Shown: positions 13,732 to 22,438 of the stretch, piece by piece
Numbering within the stretch: the first letter of the stretch is position 1
Layout of the letters: each line of letters starts with the position of its first letter
Assembly: GCA_036008685.1 (NCBI GenBank)
Contig: DASYNF010000142.1
Coordinates: 1 to 30,575, forward strand
Direction: 5' to 3'
Source: Actinomadura_C sp036008685
Lineage (GTDB): Bacteria; Actinomycetota; Actinomycetes; Streptosporangiales; Streptosporangiaceae
DNA: 30,575 nucleotides
Made by a program: the position numbers and the translations under genes
The notes under the pieces: model-generated
Seen by the model: the letters and a program-made list of their open reading frames with translations, nothing else
The model's database searches: none
Told to the model about the DNA's origin: nothing

Positions 13732-15732
13732 TCAGCGGCTTGTCAAGCTTTCCTCGGGAGCTGGTGTGTGTGGCGGGCTGATGGCCGATGGGGCCCCTCG
13801 GAGCGCTGTGAGCAGGGCGAGGGGTGTGGCGGCGGCCCAGGCCTGGGGGGAGCAGGAGTGGGGGTAGGGCACCGGCGACGGGTGTTCGTTTCGCCCGTAT
13901 CCGGCCATGACCTCCGGCAGCCGCCAGTGGTGGAGTGCGGCCGCCTGGATCAGTGCGCGTGCGAGTGTGGAGGCCTCCTCGGCGAGTCCGTTTTCGGCCA
14001 TGCCGAGCACGGTGATGGCGTTGTCGTGTGGCCAGATGCCGCCTCGGTGGTAGGAGAGCGGGTGATAGGGGGCTTGGTTGGCGGCGAGGGTGCGGATCCC
14101 CCAGCCGGAGAAGAAGTCCGGCTGTAGCAGGCGGTGGGCCACGGCTTGGGCGTCTTGGTGGTCCAGGATCCCCGACCACAGCAAATGTCCGGCGTCGGAG
14201 GCCAGAGCGTCGACCTGCTGTCCCTGGTCATCCAGTGCGAGGGCGGGAAAGTCTTGGTCGGGCATCCAGAAATCTCGGCGGAAGCGGAGTTTGAGGTCGG
14301 CGGCGGCCTCGTTGAGGTGGGCGGCGCCGTTGGGGTCGTTCCATACCGAGTGGGCAAGACGGGCTGTGCGGATGAGCGCGTCGTAGGTGTATCCCTGGAT
14401 TTCGCAGACCGCCAGGGGCCCTTCGGCTTGGCGGCCGTCGACGAAGCAGATGGCGCCTTGGGAATCCTTCCAGTTCTGGTGGGCGAGGCCGCCGTGCGCG
14501 GCGTCGGAGGTGTAGCGGAGGTATCCGTGGTCGTTGAGTCCGCCGTCGTGGACGATCCACTCCACTGCCGCGCGGGCCTGTGGTTCCAGGCGCCGGGCCA
14601 GTGCCGGGTCGCCGGTGGCGGAGGTGTAGGACTCCAGCAGGATCAGGAAGAGTGGGGTGGCGTCGATGCTGCCGTAGTAGCGGCCGTAAGGGACTTGCCG
14701 GAAGTGCGCCAGTTCTCCGTGGCGAATCTCATGCACGATTTTTCCTGGTTGTTCCAGGCGTGTCTCGTCGTAGCCGGTGCCCTGGGTGGCGGCAAGTGCG
14801 AGCAGCGTGTCGGAGGCGAGTTCTGGCCGGTAGGGCAGGGCGAACAGCGAGGTGAGCAGGGAATCGCGGCCGAAGAGGCTGAGGAACCACGGTATGCCGG
14901 CTGCGGGCACCTGAAGCGCCTCGCCGTCCGGGCCCCGGGCGGGGATCCGCAGGCGCGCCAAATCGGACAGACCCTGCTCACAGGCGCGGGCCAGTTCGGG
15001 CCAAGAGGTGAGTGAGCGGGGACGGGGGCGGGCGTGCACGAACTGGTCGGTGTCGGCCTTTTCCTGGTCTCGTGCCTTTGCAGGCGAGGCCGGTCGGGTC
15101 GGTATTCCCTGCGGGGCGGCCTGCACGATGAGTGTCAGGTCGGCAGTGCCGTGTGCCGGCAACGCCAAACGCCAAGACAGGACACGGCCGGTGCCGTCTG
15201 CGGGGCTGATCCGGTGCGGCGCGGGCGTGGAGGTGACGGTGGTGTGCGAGGTCCAGGTGTTGCCGCGCCGGTAGCGGAACATGACGCTGGCTTGCAGGTC
15301 CTGCGTCGTGTGATGAGCGTCGGATCTTTCGTAGGTGCGGTGGTCGGCGCGCAGTTCGAACTGGTCGGCGAAGTCGGCGTCCACGTCGAGTTCCAGTTCC
15401 ACTGTGGTGGCATTTCCGGTGTTGTTGACCAGGAGGATCTGCTCGGTGAGGGCGCCCGCGGCGACTTCTTGGCGACGGAAGAGGGTGTAGGTGGGGGGTT
15501 GGTCGCGGGTCCCGGCCGGGGTCAGTACGCAGCCTTCGTCGGAGGAGGTCAGAAGTGTAGGGGCCGCTCGGTCTGCGGTGAGCAGCCATCGGCTCAGGTG
15601 CCGGGCGTCGCGGATGAACAGCCCTTCGGTGGTCTCGCCGCGTCCTCCGGTGATGTCGCCGGCGGCGCTGGTGATGGCGAAGGTGCCGTGGTGGACCAGC
15701 AGGCGATTGGCGGTCATCGCATCGGCGGTCAT
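13732..15732 (-). CDS. Glycogen-debranching-like (amylo-alpha-1,6-glucosidase family) protein
   Basis: A 666-residue protein. Residues 10-200 match the N-terminal GDE_N_bis beta domain (LLVHHGTFAITSAAGDI, GLFIRDARHLSRW, and a repeated VELELDVDADFADQFELR). From about residue 255 an (alpha/alpha)6 barrel follows with GIPWFLSLFGRDSLLTS, PGKIVHEIRHGELAHF, YYGSIDATPLFLILL, NWKDSQGAICF, FWMPDQDFPALALD and YHRGGIWPHDNAITVLGMA, motifs of the amylo-alpha-1,6-glucosidase C-terminal family. There is no signal peptide, so it is cytosolic. Its ATG overlaps the stop of the upstream glycosidase gene (ATGA), marking the end of a four-gene minus-strand operon. It probably hydrolyses a glycosidic bond in an imported oligosaccharide; the actual linkage is not deducible, and glycogen is only the family name. 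Confidence 0.85.
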   Translation of the reverse strand: MTADAMTANRLLVHHGTFAITSAAGDITGGRGETTEGLFIRDARHLSRWLLTADRAAPTLLTSSDEGCVLTPAGTRDQPPTYTLFRRQEVAAGALTEQILLVNNTGNATTVELELDVDADFADQFELRADHRTYERSDAHHTTQDLQASVMFRYRRGNTWTSHTTVTSTPAPHRISPADGTGRVLSWRLALPAHGTADLTLIVQAAPQGIPTRPASPAKARDQEKADTDQFVHARPRPRSLTSWPELARACEQGLSDLARLRIPARGPDGEALQVPAAGIPWFLSLFGRDSLLTSLFALPYRPELASDTLLALAATQGTGYDETRLEQPGKIVHEIRHGELAHFRQVPYGRYYGSIDATPLFLILLESYTSATGDPALARRLEPQARAAVEWIVHDGGLNDHGYLRYTSDAAHGGLAHQNWKDSQGAICFVDGRQAEGPLAVCEIQGYTYDALIRTARLAHSVWNDPNGAAHLNEAAADLKLRFRRDFWMPDQDFPALALDDQGQQVDALASDAGHLLWSGILDHQDAQAVAHRLLQPDFFSGWGIRTLAANQAPYHPLSYHRGGIWPHDNAITVLGMAENGLAEEASTLARALIQAAALHHWRLPEVMAGYGRNEHPSPVPYPHSCSPQAWAAATPLALLTALRGAPSAISPPHTPAPEESLTSR

Positions 15733-17093
15733 CGCGCGGTTTCTCCTTCCACAGGTGCGTTCAGCAGATCCAGAGCCAGGGCCGCGGTCCAGCTGAAGCG
15801 CCTGATACCGCGTCCCTCCCCCGTGTAGGGCTGTAGGTATTCGGCGAAGTCGGTGTGCTCGGCCGCGGCCAAGGCCTGGGTGCGTAGCCGGTGTGCCGCG
15901 GCGGACTCACCGTGTCGCAGCAGGCCGTGATAAATCAGCCAGGCGGTGTTGAACCAGCTGGGCCCGCGCCAATACCGGTTGCCATCGAACTCGGCGGCGG
16001 TGAGGTCGTAGCTGGGCACCAGATGCATCTGCCCCAGCCGGAAACGGTCGCCGTGCGCTGTTGCCACCAACGCCGCCGCGATATGCCGCGGCAGGCCCGG
16101 GAGGATGAGCGGGATGAGCCCGGAAACGCTGTGTGTGGTGATGGATTCACCCGTGGCCAGATCGCGGGCGAGGAAGGTCCCGGCGGCCGGATCCCATAGC
16201 CGGTCGATCAGGGCGGTGGTCACCGACTTCGCCCGCCGTTGGTGTGCTCGTGCGTCGGCGCCGATCGCCGACGCGATCTCGGCGAGTGCGTGTTCGGAGG
16301 CGATGAGCAGGGCGTTGAAGCAGGGGTCCTCGATGACGAACGCGTGCGGGGTGCGCGCGTCGTCGTAGCCGTGGTCGCGGTAGGTGGCGGTCAAGCGGAT
16401 GTAGCGGGCGTAGTCGAGGTCGGTGGGTCGGTCGGCGGCCGAGCTGTGATGCAGGTCGGCGCGCTGGAAGGATTGCTGCGGCGCGGGCCGTACCCGGGCC
16501 AGGGCGGCGTCCCAGCAGGGGCTGTTGTCCAGGCCCGGCTCCCAGGGATGTACGACCGCCGCGAGGCCGCCGCCGGCCAGATCGCGGGAGTCGGCCAGGT
16601 AGTGGTGCCAGGCGGCGAGCTTGGGGTACAGCCGGTCGAGGAATCCGCGGCGCCGTGATTCGGCCGGGTTGGCGAGGTGCACCTGCCAGGCGGCCAGTGC
16701 GTGCACGGGCGGCTGGACGATGCCCGAGGTCTCGATGTCCGACGGTGCGCCCGCCCGCTGCCCGGCGGTTGACGATCGCCAGAAGTCGGGACCGGGGAAG
16801 TAGGCTCCGAGCGGTACGGAAGGGTTGAAGACGATGTGCGGGATGCGGCCGTCGCCCCATTGCGCTTCGAGCAGGGTCTCCAGTTCGCGCTGGGCGCGGC
16901 GCGGCGACACGTGGCGTAGGCCGATGGCGATGAACGCCGAATCCCAGCTCCACTGGTGCGGGTAGAGGGTGCGCGAAGGAACGGTCGCGGTGCCCGTCCA
17001 GTTGCCGAGCAGGACGCGGACGGCCGCTTGGCGCAGCCGAGTGCCGTGATGGGTGTCGGGGGTGAGGTCGGCGGCTTGGATGGTGCTTGTCAT
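15729..17093 (-). CDS. MGH1-like (alpha/alpha)6 glycoside hydrolase
   Basis: A 454-residue cytosolic protein of the mannosylglycerate-hydrolase/GH63-like clan. Hallmarks are YPHQWSWDSAFIAIGLRHV near residue 45, WGDGRIPHIVFNP, SGIVQPPVHALAAW, HPWEPGLDNSPCWDAAL (the acidic residues here are candidates for catalysis), and the C-terminal EFDGNRYWRGPSWFNTAWLI. ATG 17093 overlaps the TGA of the TIM-barrel gene and is preferred over an in-frame start further upstream inside that gene. It is flanked by a second glycosidase, so the two may remove different sugar units from one substrate. Family members act on small glycosides such as mannosyl- or glucosylglycerate; specificity here is unknown. Confidence 0.85.
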   Translation of the reverse strand: MTSTIQAADLTPDTHHGTRLRQAAVRVLLGNWTGTATVPSRTLYPHQWSWDSAFIAIGLRHVSPRRAQRELETLLEAQWGDGRIPHIVFNPSVPLGAYFPGPDFWRSSTAGQRAGAPSDIETSGIVQPPVHALAAWQVHLANPAESRRRGFLDRLYPKLAAWHHYLADSRDLAGGGLAAVVHPWEPGLDNSPCWDAALARVRPAPQQSFQRADLHHSSAADRPTDLDYARYIRLTATYRDHGYDDARTPHAFVIEDPCFNALLIASEHALAEIASAIGADARAHQRRAKSVTTALIDRLWDPAAGTFLARDLATGESITTHSVSGLIPLILPGLPRHIAAALVATAHGDRFRLGQMHLVPSYDLTAAEFDGNRYWRGPSWFNTAWLIYHGLLRHGESAAAHRLRTQALAAAEHTDFAEYLQPYTGEGRGIRRFSWTAALALDLLNAPVEGETAR

Positions 17094-17890
17094 CCGGCTG
17101 CCCGGCGCAGGAACGGCGGGATGGAACGCACGGCCGGGTCCGGATCTCCGCTCAGCCGGCACTCGACGGCGAGGTAACCGTCGTAGCCGATCGCGTCGAG
17201 TGCCCCGAGCCAGGCGGGCCAGTCGAGGTGGCCGGCGCCGGGCTGGAAGCGGTTGGAGTCGCTGACCTGGGCGTGGCCGATGAAGGGAGCGGCGGCGAGG
17301 ATGGCGGCGGCGGGGTCGCTCTCCTCGATGTTCATGTGGTAGCTGTCGATCCCGATGCGGATCGAGTCCAGGCCCACGGCACCGATCAGCTCCGCGGCCT
17401 GCTCCAGCCGGTTGACCATGTGGTCCTCGTAACGGTTGAGCGGCTCGAGGAAGAGCGTGATCCCTTCCCGGCGGGCGTGCTCACCCAGTTCGGTGAGCCC
17501 CGCCAGCAGCACTTCGCGGTCCTGCTGCTCGCTGCGCGGCGGCTCGAAGGGCGGCAGGCGGCGGGAGAACATGCCGTAGGAGGCCGGCGTCTGGACACCG
17601 ATCCCGCCGACTTCGGCGACGACGGACAGCTGGGACTTCATCTGCGCGATGGCATCGCGGCGCAACTCCTCGTCGAAGGCGCCGAAGAAGTGCAGCATGT
17701 CCACGCACACAGTCGGCATGACGACACCGTCAGCTCGGGCCTTGCGCAGCTCGGGCAGGCGGTTGCGGAAGTGGAAGTCGCCCTTGCCGCGCAGCTCGAT
17801 GGCGTCGTAGCCGGCGCTTTGGGCGAATTCCCACTTGTCCTGAAGGGTCTCGCCGGGCAGCAGCTGTTCTTGGCAGGCGGTCTTGAACAC
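17090..17890 (-). CDS. Sugar phosphate isomerase/epimerase-like TIM-barrel protein
   Basis: A 266-residue AP-endonuclease-2/xylose-isomerase-like TIM barrel. Metal-ligand motifs are in order: the strand-1 AGYDAIELRGKG, FLEPLNRYEDHMVN (Glu), RIGIDSYHMNIEE (Asp, His), IGHAQVSDSNRFQPGAGHLDW (His) and YDGYLAVECR (Glu). This pattern is typical of divalent-metal epimerases, isomerases and IolE-like dehydratases. GTG 17890 starts 14 bases after the dehydrogenase stop. In clusters with Gfo/Idh/MocA or MDR dehydrogenases such proteins act on keto-sugars or keto-glycosides, and that is the likely role here. There is no signal peptide. Confidence 0.85.
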   Translation of the reverse strand: MFKTACQEQLLPGETLQDKWEFAQSAGYDAIELRGKGDFHFRNRLPELRKARADGVVMPTVCVDMLHFFGAFDEELRRDAIAQMKSQLSVVAEVGGIGVQTPASYGMFSRRLPPFEPPRSEQQDREVLLAGLTELGEHARREGITLFLEPLNRYEDHMVNRLEQAAELIGAVGLDSIRIGIDSYHMNIEESDPAAAILAAAPFIGHAQVSDSNRFQPGAGHLDWPAWLGALDAIGYDGYLAVECRLSGDPDPAVRSIPPFLRRAAG

Positions 17891-17904
17891 GGTCGGCGGG
17901 CCTT

Positions 17905-18951
17905 TCAGAATTCGAGGACGATCTGCAGCGCGTCGGCGGGGCGCTCGTCCAGCAGGACGTAGGCGCTGGCCGCGTCGGCGACTGGGACGACATGGCTGAC
18001 CAGCGAATTCACGTCGACATGGCCGTCGCTGACAAGGCGCAGGAAGGTTTGCTGGAGCCGCTCTACCGTCCACCGGCCGGCGAGGGCGGATGGCACGCCG
18101 CCGATCTGGGAGCAGATGAGCTGCACGCGGTTGTGGTGGAACTCGTCGCCGAGCCGCAGGCCGGCGCCGTCGCCCTGGTAGAACCCGGCGGCGACCACAC
18201 GGCCGCCGGCGGTGACCGAGCGCAGGGCCTCGTGCAGGGCGGGGTAGGCGCCGCTGATCTCGATGGCGATGTCGGCGCCGTGCCCGCCGGTGGCGGCGCG
18301 GATCCGTTCGGCGACCGCGTCGGTGTCCGCGTTGAGGGTCTGGGAGGCGCCGTACTGCACCGCCTTGTCCAGCCGGGAGGCCAGCGCGTCGACGGCGGTG
18401 ACGCGGGCGCCGCTCAGCTGCGCCAGCCGGGTGGTGAGTAGGCCGATCACGCCCTGGCCGAAGATCGCGAGGTCCTCACCGAGGTGGAGGTCGCAGGCGA
18501 GCACGGCGTTGTAGGCGATGGCGCCGACCCGGGCGAAGGCGCCGGCGAGCGGGGACAGGCCGTCGGGCAGGCGGTGGCCCACCATGCGCTCGGCGGGGAC
18601 GACGGCCTCGCTGCGGTGGCCCCAGATGCCCCATACCAACTCTCCGGGCATGGGCAGCCCTGGGGTGCCGGTCAGCTCCGGGGACACCTCGACGACCTCG
18701 CCCACCTCGGAGTACCCCCAGCCCGCCACCGGGTAGGCGATGCCCGCCGCGCCCTCGCGGAAGAGCCGGGCCTCAGGGTCCCAGGTGCGCGTCAGGTATG
18801 GGTTGGTGCCCCGGTAGGCGGTGAGTTCGGTGCCGGCGGAAATGCCGGAGTAGCGCGTCCGGACGCGCAGATGGCCGGGTGGCAGGGCGGCGGGCTCGCT
18901 CGGGACGACCTCCACCTGGCGGGGGCCGGCGAACTGAACAACGCATTCCAC
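17905..18951 (-). CDS. Medium-chain (zinc-type) alcohol/sugar dehydrogenase
   Basis: A 348-residue MDR protein. It has the N-terminal GroES-like domain (LRVRTRYSGISAGTELTAYRG at residues 28-48, VAGWGYSEVGEVVEV), the linker FARVGAIAYNAVL, and a Rossmann domain with the nucleotide loop LAIFGQGVIGLLTTRLAQ at about 160-177. EISGAYPALHEALRSV and GGRVVAAGFYQGD follow. The usual catalytic cysteine of zinc alcohol dehydrogenases is replaced (SGISAGTE), as in the subgroup of sugar-cluster dehydrogenases. GTG 18951 has GGAG eight bases upstream. It is first in the minus-strand operon and divergent from the ABC transporter. It probably oxidises a hydroxyl on the imported sugar. Confidence 0.85.
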   Translation of the reverse strand: MECVVQFAGPRQVEVVPSEPAALPPGHLRVRTRYSGISAGTELTAYRGTNPYLTRTWDPEARLFREGAAGIAYPVAGWGYSEVGEVVEVSPELTGTPGLPMPGELVWGIWGHRSEAVVPAERMVGHRLPDGLSPLAGAFARVGAIAYNAVLACDLHLGEDLAIFGQGVIGLLTTRLAQLSGARVTAVDALASRLDKAVQYGASQTLNADTDAVAERIRAATGGHGADIAIEISGAYPALHEALRSVTAGGRVVAAGFYQGDGAGLRLGDEFHHNRVQLICSQIGGVPSALAGRWTVERLQQTFLRLVSDGHVDVNSLVSHVVPVADAASAYVLLDERPADALQIVLEF

Positions 18952-18997
18952 AGAAGGCTCCGGGAGGTTGGTTACGCGGGTTGCTCGGCTAATTAAT

Positions 18998-19061
18998 GTC
19001 GAGTCATGTCGACGATAGCTTCAACTTTAGACTTGTCAAAAAGCAAAAGTGGTGCTCTGAT
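18998..19061. promoter_or_regulatory. Divergent promoters and operator of the sugar cassette
   Basis: Minus strand: TTGACA (19039-19034) and TATCGT (19017-19012), 16-nt spacer, leading to the dehydrogenase operon. Plus strand: TTGTCA (19033-19038) and TCTGAT (19056-19061), 17-nt spacer, leading to the ABC operon; the two -35 boxes overlap. The palindrome GTCGAGTCATGTCGAC (18998-19013) touches the minus-strand -10 box, and a second small palindrome TCTGATGCTCAGA (19056-19068) covers the plus-strand -10. Both are candidate sites for the ROK regulator. Confidence 0.55.
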
Positions 19062-19109
19062 GCTCAGATGAAATACATAAGTCTGGCAAGGTGGCAGTGA
19101 GGACAGCGC

Positions 19110-20507
19110 ATGCACATGTGGTCTCGACGGTCAAGGGCATTGGCGGCCGCCTTGGCCGCAATGCTGGGAATCGGGCTGGCGTCTGGTTGCGCCGCGCGGG
19201 GGAAGGACAGGCCGGACAACAAGATCACGGTCTGGAGCCTGGAGAACCTCACTCCACGCCTGGAAGCGACCAAGAAGGTCGTCGCGGCCTTTGAAAAGCA
19301 GAGCGGCGTCCAGGTGAAGCTGGTCGGCGTGGACGAGAACCAGCTCCCGCAGCTGATCATGTCGTCCGCCGCCTCCGGGACCCTTCCCGACGTCATCGGC
19401 GGCGTCTCACTCGCTTCGGTCTGGCAGATGTACACCAACAACCTGCTGGACACCAAAGCCGCGAAGAAAGTGGTCGACGACCTCGGCCCCGGCACGTTCA
19501 ACGGCAACGCGCTGCGGCTGACCGGTGACGGCGCCACCCGGCTCAGCGTCCCCAGCGACGCCTGGATGCAGATCCTGGTCTACCGCAAAGACCTGTTCGA
19601 CAAGGCCGGCCTCGCCGTCCCCGACACCTATGCCGCCATGCTCAAGGCCGCCAGCACGTTGAACAGCGGGGGCACCAGTGGTATCTCGGTGGCGACCGAC
19701 CCCGGCGACGTCTTCACCGCGCAGAGCTTCGAGGACCTCGCCCTGGCCAACGGCTGCCAGCTCGCCGGCTCCGACGGGAAGGTGGCCCTCGACAGCCCCC
19801 AGTGCAAGCAGGCCTTCGCCACCTACGGCAAGCTCGCCAGGGACTATGGCCCTCCCGGCACCCAGAGCGTGGACTCCACACGCGCCACCTACTTCGCCGG
19901 CCGCTCCGCAATGATCCTGTGGTCCACTTTCCTCCTGGACGAGCTGGCCGGACTGCGCGATGATGCGCTCCCCAGCTGCCCGCAGTGCAAGAATGACCGC
20001 CAATACCTCGCCCACAACAGCGACATCGTGACGGCGCTCAAAGGACCCGGTGGCGCACCCGCCCAGTTCGGAGAGATCTCCTCCTGGGCGATCACTCGGA
20101 CCGCCGAGACCGCGGCCTCGGTGAAGTTCACCGAGTACATGATGAGCAGCGGCTATGAGGGCTGGTTCGGCATGGCCCCGGAGGGCAAGATCCCGGTCCG
20201 CAACGGCACGGCCGACGACCCGGAGAAGTACCGCAAGGCCTGGCGCGCCAGCGACATCGGCGTGGGAACCAGGAAGCCCCTGGAAGCGGTTTATCCCGCC
20301 AAGCTCCTCGACCAGCTCGCCTCGGGAGTCAGCGACATGAAGCGCTGGGGCATCACCCAGGGCCAGGGCGCCCTGGTCGGCGCGACGCTCGGCGAGCTGC
20401 CCGTCCCCAAGGCGATCGGCGCCTTGGCGACCGGCCAGATCTCTCCCGCGGAGGCGGCCAAGGAGGCCGACGAGGAAGTCGCGGCCCTGCAGAAGTCCCT
20501 CCAGTAG
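19110..20507 (+). CDS. ABC transporter sugar-binding lipoprotein
   Basis: A 465-residue extracellular solute-binding protein (family 1). The N-terminal signal is lipoprotein type: positive start (MHMWSRRSR), hydrophobic core, lipobox LASGC with Cys27 as lipid-bearing residue. The mature part shows the cluster features ITVWSLENLTPRLEATKKVVAAFEKQ, LIMSSAASGTLPDVIGG, DAWMQILVYRKDLFDKAGL and GWFGMAPEGKIPVRNG. GAGGA lies about six bases upstream of ATG 19110. It is first in an operon with two permeases. It would capture an oligosaccharide or glycoside at the outer face of the membrane; the ligand cannot be read from the sequence. Confidence 0.9.
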   Translation: MHMWSRRSRALAAALAAMLGIGLASGCAARGKDRPDNKITVWSLENLTPRLEATKKVVAAFEKQSGVQVKLVGVDENQLPQLIMSSAASGTLPDVIGGVSLASVWQMYTNNLLDTKAAKKVVDDLGPGTFNGNALRLTGDGATRLSVPSDAWMQILVYRKDLFDKAGLAVPDTYAAMLKAASTLNSGGTSGISVATDPGDVFTAQSFEDLALANGCQLAGSDGKVALDSPQCKQAFATYGKLARDYGPPGTQSVDSTRATYFAGRSAMILWSTFLLDELAGLRDDALPSCPQCKNDRQYLAHNSDIVTALKGPGGAPAQFGEISSWAITRTAETAASVKFTEYMMSSGYEGWFGMAPEGKIPVRNGTADDPEKYRKAWRASDIGVGTRKPLEAVYPAKLLDQLASGVSDMKRWGITQGQGALVGATLGELPVPKAIGALATGQISPAEAAKEADEEVAALQKSLQ

Positions 20508-20540
20508 CCGCGCCGACAGCCCATCTTCCTAGGACCACAT

Positions 20541-21551
20541 ATGCGCACCGCAGAAAGTACACCGCAGCGCACGCCCCCGGCGGAAACCAGCACGCAAGGC
20601 ACCCGGGAGCGCAGGATCACCACCATGACCCAGCGCGAGAACCGTGCGGGACTCGCCTTCGTCTCCCCCACCCTGCTGGTGGTCATGGCCGTCGTCGTCC
20701 TGCCCATCGCCTGGACCGTCCTACTGGCCTTCCAGCACGCGCGGCTCGTCGACATACAGAGCATGAGCTTCTTGCCCAACTGGACGTGGAAGAACTTCAG
20801 CGAGGTCTTCACCTCCCCCGGCTTCTGGACCTCCCTGTGGACCACGCTGGCCTACACTCTCGGCGCCACCGTCGGTTCCATCGCGCTCGGCTTGATCGCC
20901 GCGCTGGCCTTGCGCCGCCCCTTCCGCGGCCGGGCCCTGCTGCGCGGCTCGATGCTGCTGCCCTACGTCGCACCCGTGGTGGCCGTGACGTTCTTGTGGG
21001 AGGTCGCGCTGAGCCCGCAGTTCGGCATCGTCAACGAGTGGGGGACCAAGCTGTTCGGCTGGGACAAGCCGCTGGCCTTCCTGTCGACCCGTTCCCAGGA
21101 GGTCTCGCTGCTCGGCTGGCATTTCCACCTGCCGCTGGCTCTGCTCACCGTGATCGCCTTCGAGATCTGGCGCTACTTCCCCTTCGCTTTCCTTTTCCTG
21201 CTCGCCCGGCTCCAGGCAGTCCCCGCCAGCCTGGAAGAGGCCGCCACAGTGGACGGCGCCACCCTCACCCAGCGGTTCCGGTACATCCTGCTACCCCAAC
21301 TCAAGCCGGTGATCGCACTGCTGGCGGTGCTGCGGTTCATCATGACCTTCAACAAGTTCGACGACGTCTACCTGCTGACGGGCGGCGGATCGGGCACCGA
21401 CGTCGTCGCCGTGCGGGTCTACGACTTCCTCACCGCCCGCTACGACGTCGGCGCGGCGGCCGCCCAGGCCCTGATCCTCGCCGCGGTCCTGGCGGTGCTG
21501 CTCGGCGTCTACTTCACCTTTTTCGCCAAGAAGGTCCAGGAGGAGGCATGA
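20541..21551 (+). CDS. ABC sugar permease, UgpA/MalF type
   Basis: A 336-residue membrane protein. After a 35-residue polar N-terminus come six hydrophobic helices, beginning with LAFVSPTLLVVMAVVVLPIAWTV. The cytoplasmic EAA loop reads LEEAATVDGATLTQRFRYIL near residue 230 and contacts the ATPase. ATG 20541 is 33 bases after the binding-protein gene; a downstream ATG (MTQRENRAG) is an alternative start that drops the polar tail. The stop overlaps the next permease start (ATGA). It forms the channel with the second permease. Confidence 0.88.
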   Translation: MRTAESTPQRTPPAETSTQGTRERRITTMTQRENRAGLAFVSPTLLVVMAVVVLPIAWTVLLAFQHARLVDIQSMSFLPNWTWKNFSEVFTSPGFWTSLWTTLAYTLGATVGSIALGLIAALALRRPFRGRALLRGSMLLPYVAPVVAVTFLWEVALSPQFGIVNEWGTKLFGWDKPLAFLSTRSQEVSLLGWHFHLPLALLTVIAFEIWRYFPFAFLFLLARLQAVPASLEEAATVDGATLTQRFRYILLPQLKPVIALLAVLRFIMTFNKFDDVYLLTGGGSGTDVVAVRVYDFLTARYDVGAAAAQALILAAVLAVLLGVYFTFFAKKVQEEA

Positions 21552-22417
21552 TCAGCCGCGCGAAGATCGAGGACCGGACGTTCGCCGTCCTGCGCTGGAT
21601 CGTGATCGCCTTTCTCGCGATCATCACCATCTTTCCCTTCTATTACATGGTGCTGCTATCGCTGAAACCGATCGACCAGCTGCTGCTCGACCCGGGCCGG
21701 CTCTGGGTGAGCAACTCCGACTTCACCCTCAGCACCTACCGGGACGTCCTGAAGTCGGTGGACGACGGCGGCCAGGGATTCCTGCGGATGCTCGGCAACT
21801 CCGCGCTGGTCGCGCTCGGCACCGTGGTGCTGACCCTCGTGCTGTCGGTGCCCGGCGCCTACGCCGTCAGCCGGCTGAGGTTCTTCGGCGGCCGCCAGGT
21901 CAGTGGCCTGTTCCTTGCGGTCTACCTGTTCCCGGCCACCTTGCTCGCGGTGCCGCTGTTCGTGATCTTCGCGCGGATCGGGCTGCAGGGGAGCCTGGTG
22001 GGACTCATCATCGTCTACATCGCGCAGACCGTGCCGGTCTCCATCTACATGCTCAAGAACTACTTCGTCACCATCCCCGCGAGCGTGGAGGAGGCCGCCG
22101 CGCTGGACGGCTGCTCCCGGTTGCAGATCGTGCGCCGGATCGTGCTGCCCCTCGCCGCGCCCTCGCTCATGGCCACCGGCCTGTACGTCTTCATGATCGC
22201 CTGGAACGAGTTCCTGTTCGCCCTGCTGTTCCTCGCCGCCGACCCCGACAAATGGACCGTCTCGCTCGGCCTCCAGCAATTGGCCAACGGAATCGAGGTG
22301 CCCAAAACCGTGCTCATGGCAGGCTCGGTCGTGCTCACCATTCCCGTGGTACTGCTTTTCTACGCCGCCGAGCGGCTCCTCACCGAGGGCCTGACTAGTG
22401 GCGCGGACAAGAGCTGA
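21548..22417 (+). CDS. ABC sugar permease, UgpE/MalG type
   Basis: A 289-residue membrane protein with six helices and the EAA loop VEEAAALDGCSRLQIVRRIV near residue 185, the MalG-type partner of the preceding gene. ATG 21548 follows AGGAGG directly and overlaps the stop of the first permease. No gene for an ATP-binding subunit is present in the cassette. In streptomycetes several carbohydrate ABC systems share the MsiK ATPase encoded elsewhere, which is the likely arrangement here. Confidence 0.88.
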   Translation: MISRAKIEDRTFAVLRWIVIAFLAIITIFPFYYMVLLSLKPIDQLLLDPGRLWVSNSDFTLSTYRDVLKSVDDGGQGFLRMLGNSALVALGTVVLTLVLSVPGAYAVSRLRFFGGRQVSGLFLAVYLFPATLLAVPLFVIFARIGLQGSLVGLIIVYIAQTVPVSIYMLKNYFVTIPASVEEAAALDGCSRLQIVRRIVLPLAAPSLMATGLYVFMIAWNEFLFALLFLAADPDKWTVSLGLQQLANGIEVPKTVLMAGSVVLTIPVVLLFYAAERLLTEGLTSGADKS

Positions 22418-22438
22418 GCAACTGAAGGAGTCGATCGG

